Assembly (NCBI RefSeq): GCF_001434475.1
Contig: NZ_AZGF01000002.1
Span: 85,349 to 149,348, forward strand
From: Paucilactobacillus suebicus DSM 5007 = KCTC 3549
GTDB lineage: Bacteria; Bacillota; Bacilli; Lactobacillales; Lactobacillaceae
Direction of reading: 5' to 3'
DNA: 64,000 bases
Part shown: piece after piece, positions 59,041-64,000 of the stretch
How the letters are laid out: every line of letters begins with the position of its first letter
How positions within the stretch are numbered: position 1 is the stretch's first letter
Program-made: the position numbers and the translations under genes
Notes under the pieces: generated by a model
The model's database searches: none
Seen by the model: only the letters and a program-made list of their open reading frames with translations
Told to the model about the DNA's origin: nothing

Positions 59041-59076
59041 TGAAACCGTTTTCTGACATTTTTTATGATTTTGACA
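59041..59076 (+). promoter_or_regulatory. cre-like site and candidate -35 before the second DHA2 gene
   Basis: TGAAACCGTTTTCT (59041-59054) matches the CcpA consensus TGWAANCGNTNWCA in all but the last base. TTGACA follows at 59071-59076; no good -10 is found at standard spacing, though GTGATAGTGTAATCAC lies 30 bases on. Confidence 0.4.
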
Positions 59077-59157
59077 AAAAAATACTTACGAGGAGATTTT
59101 TTTTGTGATAGTGTAATCACTTGTCTGAAGAAAACATTTTAAAGGAGCTTTATATTT

Positions 59158-60582
59158 ATGGAAACCACAAGTAACACAAATGTCGATGTTGCCAAAGCTG
59201 CCGTCTCTGTTGATCATCCATTTCTATCAATGTTTGGTATGTTGATCGGCGGATTTGTCGGTATGCTAAGTGAAACATCATTAAATATTGCCTTGCCAAA
59301 CCTGATGACATCATTCAATGTCTCAGTTGGTACTGTGCAATGGTTAGTCACAGGGTATATGTTGATCATCGGAATTGTATTGCCATTATCCAGTTTACTG
59401 ACCCGATGGTTCACAACTCGTCAGTTAATTATCTTTGCACTATTAGATTTTACAGTTGGTGCCGTTATTTCAGCATTGGCGCCAAACTTTGCCATTCTAA
59501 TGATTGGTCGAATGATTCAAGGAATTGGAACTGGTATAATCCTGCCACTAATGTTTACCGTGGCCACACTTATCTACCCACCGTATAAGCTTGGTGCAGC
59601 GATGGGGATGATCGGTTTAGTTATTATGTTTGCGCCTGCCGTAGGGCCAACACTTTCAGGAATTATTCTTGGTGCGCTTAACTGGCACTGGATCTTTTGG
59701 ATCTTCATTCCGTTCTTGCTGGTTGGCTTAGTTTTTGCAATTAAGTTTTTACCAAATGTCAGTGAGTTGACCCATCCCAAGGTCGACAAACTATCAATTC
59801 TGTTATCTACTCTTGGTTTTGGTGGACTGGTTGTTGCGGTAAGTTCTGCCAGCAATTATGGTTGGACATCCCCTATTGTCTTAGGATTGTTAATCGTTGC
59901 AGTCATTATCATTGTATTTTATGTGCGCCGACAAATTCACACGGAAGTCCCAATTTTAAACTTCCGCGTCTTCTCAAGAAGGAATTTCACCACTGGTGCA
60001 ATTCTAGTCATGTTAGACTTTGGTATCATTCTTGCCTCCATGTATCTGTTGCCAATGTTCTGGCAAAAAGGACTCGCAATTTCTGTTGCTTTGACAGGAA
60101 TTGTGATGTTACCCGGAGGATTAGTCAACGCAATTGTATCCGCACTCTCTGGACGTTTAACAGAACAATTTAGTACAAAACTATTAGCCGTCACTGGTTT
60201 TGCTCTAGTTATCGTGGGGGTGCTAATGTTAATTTTTGCTTCAGATGAAGCATCTACAATTTATGTTATCGCTGCACACGTGATTTTAATGATCGGAGCA
60301 CCGCTGGCAATGTCACCAACACAGACGTTTGCTTTAAATGCACTTGATCGCGAGACTTCCAGCGATGGCAGCACCATCATGAATACTGAGCAACAAATCG
60401 TTGGTGCAATTTCAACCGCAATTGCTACTAGTTTATTAGCTTTCGGTGAAGCCTCTAGTCATTCATCTTCAGCACGGATTGCTTTTACTAACGGTGCGCA
60501 TCTTGGCTTTATTTTCCCGCTATGCTTTGCAATTATTGCACTGTTGATTTCATTAACGATTAAAGATAAGCGAACGAACTAA
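59158..60582 (+). CDS. MFS transporter, DHA2 family (second copy)
   Basis: 474 residues, about fourteen membrane helices. Motif C GLVIMFAPAVGPTLSGIIL and SLNIALPNLMTSFNVSVGTVQW are similar in place and kind to the transporter at 50945, but the two share only moderate identity. RBS AAAGGAG. No DUF4811 partner follows. Substrate unknown. Confidence 0.91.
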   Translation: METTSNTNVDVAKAAVSVDHPFLSMFGMLIGGFVGMLSETSLNIALPNLMTSFNVSVGTVQWLVTGYMLIIGIVLPLSSLLTRWFTTRQLIIFALLDFTVGAVISALAPNFAILMIGRMIQGIGTGIILPLMFTVATLIYPPYKLGAAMGMIGLVIMFAPAVGPTLSGIILGALNWHWIFWIFIPFLLVGLVFAIKFLPNVSELTHPKVDKLSILLSTLGFGGLVVAVSSASNYGWTSPIVLGLLIVAVIIIVFYVRRQIHTEVPILNFRVFSRRNFTTGAILVMLDFGIILASMYLLPMFWQKGLAISVALTGIVMLPGGLVNAIVSALSGRLTEQFSTKLLAVTGFALVIVGVLMLIFASDEASTIYVIAAHVILMIGAPLAMSPTQTFALNALDRETSSDGSTIMNTEQQIVGAISTAIATSLLAFGEASSHSSSARIAFTNGAHLGFIFPLCFAIIALLISLTIKDKRTN

Positions 60583-60583
60583 T

Positions 60584-60624
60584 TAAAAAAACGTCGAAAA
60601 ATAAAAATTTTCCGGCGTTTTTTT
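60584..60624. terminator. bidirectional terminator between the DHA2 and glutathione peroxidase genes
   Basis: AAAAACG-CG-AAA pairs with TTTTC-CG-CGTTTTTT with small imperfections; A and T runs flank it. Confidence 0.75.
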
Positions 60625-60632
60625 ATATTTTT

Positions 60633-61103
60633 CTACAAAACCTTTTCAACATCTTCCGTCATTTTTTCGGGTTTTGTTTTTGGCGCAAACCGTTTAACAA
60701 CATTGCCATCACGGTCCACTAAAAACTTAGTAAAGTTCCACTTAACGGCATTGCCCAATGCACCGGGTGCAGCATCCTTCAAATAGTTAAACAATGGTAG
60801 CGCATCATCACCGTTAACATCATGTAACTCGTGCATTGGAAAGCTAACACCATAGGTCATTCGGCAGGCTTGTGCGGCTGCTTTGCCGTCTTCTAGTTCT
60901 TGATGAAATTGATTTGATGGAAATCCTAGGACAATCAGACCTTGATCCTTGTATTTCTCGTACATTTCTTCCAACTGTTTAAATTGAGGTGCAAAGCCAC
61001 ATTTTGTAGCAGTATTAACGATCACCAACGGATGACCACGGTATTCATCCATCGAATATGTTTCACCGTTTTCTTTGGTGACCTCATAGTCATAAATTGT
61101 CAT
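60633..61103 (-). CDS. glutathione peroxidase family (thiol peroxidase)
   Basis: 156 residues. Active-site Cys in NTATKCGFAPQ (about residue 35), Gln in FPSNQF (about 64) and Trp in VKWNFTKF (about 121). The Cys form, as in bacteria, usually draws electrons from thioredoxin. Reduces peroxides in the cytoplasm. RBS AGGAGG. Confidence 0.94.
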   Translation of the reverse strand: MTIYDYEVTKENGETYSMDEYRGHPLVIVNTATKCGFAPQFKQLEEMYEKYKDQGLIVLGFPSNQFHQELEDGKAAAQACRMTYGVSFPMHELHDVNGDDALPLFNYLKDAAPGALGNAVKWNFTKFLVDRDGNVVKRFAPKTKPEKMTEDVEKVL

Positions 61104-61281
61104 GTTGAGGACCTCCTAATATGTCTGTCACCATATTAGCGCATTTGGTGAGAAAAAGTAAGTTATCTAATCTGAAGGATTGATTAAATTTGATTAAATT
61201 AGCCTTACCGGTGTGATATTTGGTTTGAAATTTTTTTGGCGATTTGGATTACTTTCCGGCAATCTAGTCTAAACTAACTCC

Positions 61282-61382
61282 GTAGACCAGCTCACTCCGC
61301 TTAACCAAATAACGACCGCAATCACCAAAATCAGGTGATTACGGTCGTTATTCAGTTAATGCTCATGAGCTAAACGGTCTAC
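61282..61382. repeat. 101-bp imperfect palindrome overlapping the cyclophilin stop codon
   Basis: Inner arms AATAACGACCG.AATCACC / GGTGATT.CGGTCGTTATT pair almost perfectly around AAAATCA; further out GTTAA/TTAAC, GAGCT/AGCTC and GTAGACC/GGTCTAC extend it with bulges. The outer right arm includes the TAG stop of the cyclophilin gene. A third large hairpin of this type in the window. Confidence 0.8.
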
Positions 61383-61963
61383 TCCGTTATCTCTACTGTT
61401 GTCATTACCACATCATCAGCCGGACGATCTTGTGCATCACGATCTACCTTGCTAATTTCTTGGACAATGTCTAGTCCCTTTGTAACTTGACCAAACACTG
61501 TGTGATGGAAGTCTAGCCATGGTGTTCCACCATCTTTATATGCATCAATAACTTCTGCCGGATATCCAGCATCTTCCATTTGTCCCATCATCTGGCTAGG
61601 AACATTTTCATTTGAAACGATAAAGAACTGGCTGCCGTTTGTGTTAGGGCCGGCGTTAGCCATCGATAACGCACCCTTTAAATTAAACAGTTCTTGAGAA
61701 AATTCATCTTCAAATGAACCACCAAAACTACTTTCACCACCAGCACCTGTACCAGTAGGATCACCGCCTTGAATCATGAAATCAGGAATGACCCGATGAA
61801 AAATAATACCGTCGTAATAACCATTTTTTGCAAGTGCAATAAAGTTTTCAACTGTTTTTGGTGCTTGTTCTGGGAACAGTTGAATTTCAATATCACCATG
61901 GTTAGTTTTGATTGTTGCCTTTGGTCCCTTTGCGTTTGCTAAATTAAGTTGTGGAAATGCCAT
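61379..61963 (-). CDS. peptidyl-prolyl cis-trans isomerase, cyclophilin type
   Basis: 194 residues. Catalytic-core residues [17 protein letters not shown] (Arg and Phe/Met/Gln) and GSQFFI (Asn-Gly-Ser-Gln) are in place; the substrate loop Trp/His part is [12 protein letters not shown]. No signal peptide or lipobox, so cytoplasmic. The ATG follows AAGGAG. The stop codon lies in a large palindrome. Confidence 0.93.
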   Translation of the reverse strand: MAFPQLNLANAKGPKATIKTNHGDIEIQLFPEQAPKTVENFIALAKNGYYDGIIFHRVIPDFMIQGGDPTGTGAGGESSFGGSFEDEFSQELFNLKGALSMANAGPNTNGSQFFIVSNENVPSQMMGQMEDAGYPAEVIDAYKDGGTPWLDFHHTVFGQVTKGLDIVQEISKVDRDAQDRPADDVVMTTVEITE

Positions 61964-62007
61964 ATTTATAAATTCTCCTTAAGATCTGACTTTAAACATT
62001 AGAGCTC

Positions 62008-62037
62008 ATTATATCAGCTCAGTCGGTTGTTTAACAA
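62008..62037 (-). promoter_or_regulatory. cyclophilin gene promoter
   Basis: Minus strand TTGTTA (62032-62037), 18 bases, TATAAT (62008-62013), in the gap after recQ. Confidence 0.65.
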
Positions 62038-62059
62038 CTAACTTTTCTCGGGTAATTCA

Positions 62060-63820
62060 TTATTCTTCGGTCTCAAACTCTTGGATCACGTCTAGGAATT
62101 GCTCACCATATTTTTCAAGCTTACTTTCACCAATTCCTTTGACCTCCATCATTTCGGTTAACGAATCTGGCATAATGGCACACATATCATGTAGTGTCTT
62201 GTCTGAGAAAATGACAAACGGTGGTACACCTTGCTGCTCCGCCAATTCTCGGCGTAACGTGCGTAGCTCTTCAAACAATTCATCGTCCTCTGCCAATGCC
62301 TGTTGTACTTTAACTGCAGTCTTACGAAAAACCTGTTCATCCCCACGTAATACACTCACTCCACGCGGTGCAACCTTCAGTATCGGGTACTGACCACCAT
62401 CAGCATATAAGTAATTTGAGGCTGTCAAAAAATCAATTAATTCCGATACATCTTTCTGAGACCGATTGTGCATCAATCCGTACGTTGACAATTCGTCAAA
62501 ACGCATTTGCATCACTCGTTTAACTTTAGAACCTGTCAGTACTTGGGCCACAAGTGACTTGCCAAATCTTTCATGCATGCGTTTAACACACGACAGCACC
62601 TGTTGAGCTGAAACGGTAATATCTTGAGATTCACGATCATCCAAGCAATTACCGCAGTGCCCGCAAGATGCAGACTTCTCACCAAAGTAATCGAGAATAT
62701 ATTGCTGTAAACATTGCTGCGTGTTGGCATACTGTGTCATCGCCTGTAACTTATCGTATTCCCGCTGCTTTGTTTGTTCATCCATATCAGATTGATCAAT
62801 AAAAAAGTGTTGGATCTGGACATCATTCAGTTTAAATAGCAAAATTGCTTCACTATCTAACCCATCACGTCCAGCACGACCGGCCTCTTGATAATACGAT
62901 TCCAAACTACCAGGCACCTGGTCATGAATCACAAAACGGACATTACTTTTGTCGATACCCATGCCAAATGCGTTAGTTGCCACCATTACCGGCACACGAT
63001 CATATAAGAAGTCATCTTGATTTTGTCGGCGTTCGTCCCGGTTCATCCCACCGTGATACATCGTAGATTTAATATGATGCCGTTTTAACATCAAAGTTAA
63101 TCTTTCAACTTCTTTTCTGGTACTGGCGTAAATAATTCCTGATTGTTCATGATTAACCGTCAAGTAATCTACTAAAAATTGATCACTATTTTGATCTTTC
63201 ACAACCTTAAAAGATAAATTAGGTCGCGAAAATCCCGTCTTAACCTCATCAACCAAATTAAGCCGATCCATAATGTCGTTGGCAACTTTAGGCGTTGCTG
63301 TCGCTGTTAAAGCAATAATTGTTGGTTCGGTCGGTAGCTGCTTAATAATATCAGTCAGTTTCAAATAGCTCGGGCGAAAGTCGTGGCCCCACTGGGAAAT
63401 ACAATGTGCCTCATCAATTGCCACCAACGACACTGGTAGCTGGGCCAACTGGTTAAAATAGCCTGAATCAAGCCGCTCTGGAGATACATACAGCAACTTG
63501 ATTTGTTGCTGTCGTGCCATTTCAAACCGTTCCTCGACCTCATCATACTCCAGCGAACTGTTAATGAAGGTCGCCGGAATCCCATTTTCATTTAGAGCAT
63601 CCACCTGATCCTTCATTAGAGATATCAGTGGTGATATAACTAGCGTAATGCCGTCCATCATTAACGCTGGTATTTGGTAGCATAAAGACTTGCCACCACC
63701 AGTTGGCATAATCGCCAAAACGTTTTGATGATCCAAAACATTATCGATTACTTTTGCTTGGCCATTTCTGAAAGTATCATAACCAAATTTTGTTTGTAGA
63801 ATTGTTTGTGGAGTCATCAT
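62060..63820 (-). CDS. recQ: ATP-dependent DNA helicase RecQ
   Basis: 586 residues. Helicase motifs: I MPTGGGKSLCYQ (about residue 38), II DEAH, III TATAT, VI YYQEAGRAGRDG; zinc-binding CLQQYILDYFGE...CGHCGNC (about 373-396), RQC winged-helix part and a C-terminal HRDC domain (about 510-586). Works in recombination and fork repair. Start ATG, with a second ATG in the next codon also possible. Confidence 0.96.
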   Translation of the reverse strand: MMTPQTILQTKFGYDTFRNGQAKVIDNVLDHQNVLAIMPTGGGKSLCYQIPALMMDGITLVISPLISLMKDQVDALNENGIPATFINSSLEYDEVEERFEMARQQQIKLLYVSPERLDSGYFNQLAQLPVSLVAIDEAHCISQWGHDFRPSYLKLTDIIKQLPTEPTIIALTATATPKVANDIMDRLNLVDEVKTGFSRPNLSFKVVKDQNSDQFLVDYLTVNHEQSGIIYASTRKEVERLTLMLKRHHIKSTMYHGGMNRDERRQNQDDFLYDRVPVMVATNAFGMGIDKSNVRFVIHDQVPGSLESYYQEAGRAGRDGLDSEAILLFKLNDVQIQHFFIDQSDMDEQTKQREYDKLQAMTQYANTQQCLQQYILDYFGEKSASCGHCGNCLDDRESQDITVSAQQVLSCVKRMHERFGKSLVAQVLTGSKVKRVMQMRFDELSTYGLMHNRSQKDVSELIDFLTASNYLYADGGQYPILKVAPRGVSVLRGDEQVFRKTAVKVQQALAEDDELFEELRTLRRELAEQQGVPPFVIFSDKTLHDMCAIMPDSLTEMMEVKGIGESKLEKYGEQFLDVIQEFETEE

Positions 63821-63902
63821 GTCATTCCTTATTTTCGTTTTGTTAAACAGTCCGACTTACATTATAAACAAAACTGGCTGAAATTTCAGTTATCGTCGCC
63901 GA

Positions 63903-63952
63903 AAAATAAAAAATAACGAGTAGACAGAAAGCCGGTTTCCTGCGTACTCGTT
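63903..63952 (-). terminator. terminator between the right-edge gene and recQ
   Basis: Minus strand AACGAGTA pairs with TACTCGTT, with partly paired inner CAGGAAA/TTTCTG, followed by TTTTTTATTTTTC. Confidence 0.8.
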
Positions 63953-63957
63953 AATTA

Positions 63958-64000
63958 TTAGTTTACATTTTTTGGTTCTTCGTCAAGAAGTACTGATAGA
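63958..64000 (-). CDS. C-terminal end of an unidentified protein (partial)
   Basis: Reading back from a TAA at 63958-63960 gives an open frame ending LSVLLDEEPKNVN, right before a strong terminator. The rest lies beyond the window, so the gene cannot be named and the frame is not certain. Confidence 0.4.
   Translation of the reverse strand, partial: LSVLLDEEPKNVN

Overview
The window is a chromosomal segment of a low-GC Gram-positive bacterium, almost certainly a member of the Lactobacillaceae. The evidence is the continuous S10-spc ribosomal protein cluster, the str operon without tuf, zinc-ribbon S14, ClpC with CtsR and no mcsAB, the pairing of a DHA2 transporter with a DUF4811 protein, an oleate hydratase, and strong AGGAGG ribosome binding sites. 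The genus cannot be fixed from sequence alone. Almost everything up to 30.9 kb is on the minus strand.

Layout. 1-12160: the S10-spc(-alpha) superoperon on the minus strand, from rpsJ to rpsM, where the window edge cuts it. Its leader holds mutually exclusive pairings. 12208-15600: the str operon (rpsL, rpsG, fusA), with its promoter, an intercistronic terminator-like hairpin before fusA, and a final terminator. 15669-16391: a lone competence prepilin peptidase gene (comC) facing rpoC across a shared terminator. 16401-23899: rpoB-rpoC, preceded by a promoter and a leader of about 190 nt carrying an intrinsic-terminator-like hairpin. 23924-28043: a TetR regulator, then ctsR-clpC with a clear CtsR box, followed by a giant 117-bp hairpin after clpC. 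28064-31048: a YhgE/Pip membrane protein with its own promoter and dyad. 31314-32938: an ACT-domain protein plus a UPF0210/PFL-like protein. 33075-33769: six tRNA genes in two promoter-driven groups. 33860-38748: Ktr potassium uptake, a deoxynucleoside kinase, and a lysine permease under a lysine riboswitch. 38757-45373: small household and stress genes: GNAT, alpha/beta hydrolase, PspC, PAP2, a split ThrE-type exporter, cold-shock protein, an MntR-like regulator divergent from a CDF metal exporter, and a universal stress protein. 45402-48204: a glycosyltransferase-like protein lacking DXD, a TetR regulator and an amidohydrolase. 48203-60624: RNase J, a MerR regulator divergent from a DHA2 transporter-DUF4811 operon, oleate hydratase, RluA, NmrA-like protein, lipoprotein, tRNA-Asp, an SDR lacking the catalytic Tyr-Lys, a cysteine hydrolase and a second DHA2 transporter. 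60633-64000: glutathione peroxidase, cyclophilin, RecQ and the tail of one more gene.

How the parts work together. The first 24 kb is the translation and transcription core, and its regulation seems to be carried by RNA leaders (rpsJ, rpoB, rpsG-fusA). The rest is a mixed set of transport, stress and detoxification genes, each with its own local control: CtsR, lysine riboswitch, MntR-type box, cre-like sites, and a MerR-associated dyad overlapping a consensus -35. I see no prophage, insertion sequence, CRISPR array or complete defence system. The most interesting unexplained features are four hairpins of 34-117 bp, three of which begin at or next to a stop codon; the alternative pairings of the S10 leader; the rpoB leader hairpin; and two enzyme-family proteins (GT2 and SDR) that have lost canonical catalytic residues.
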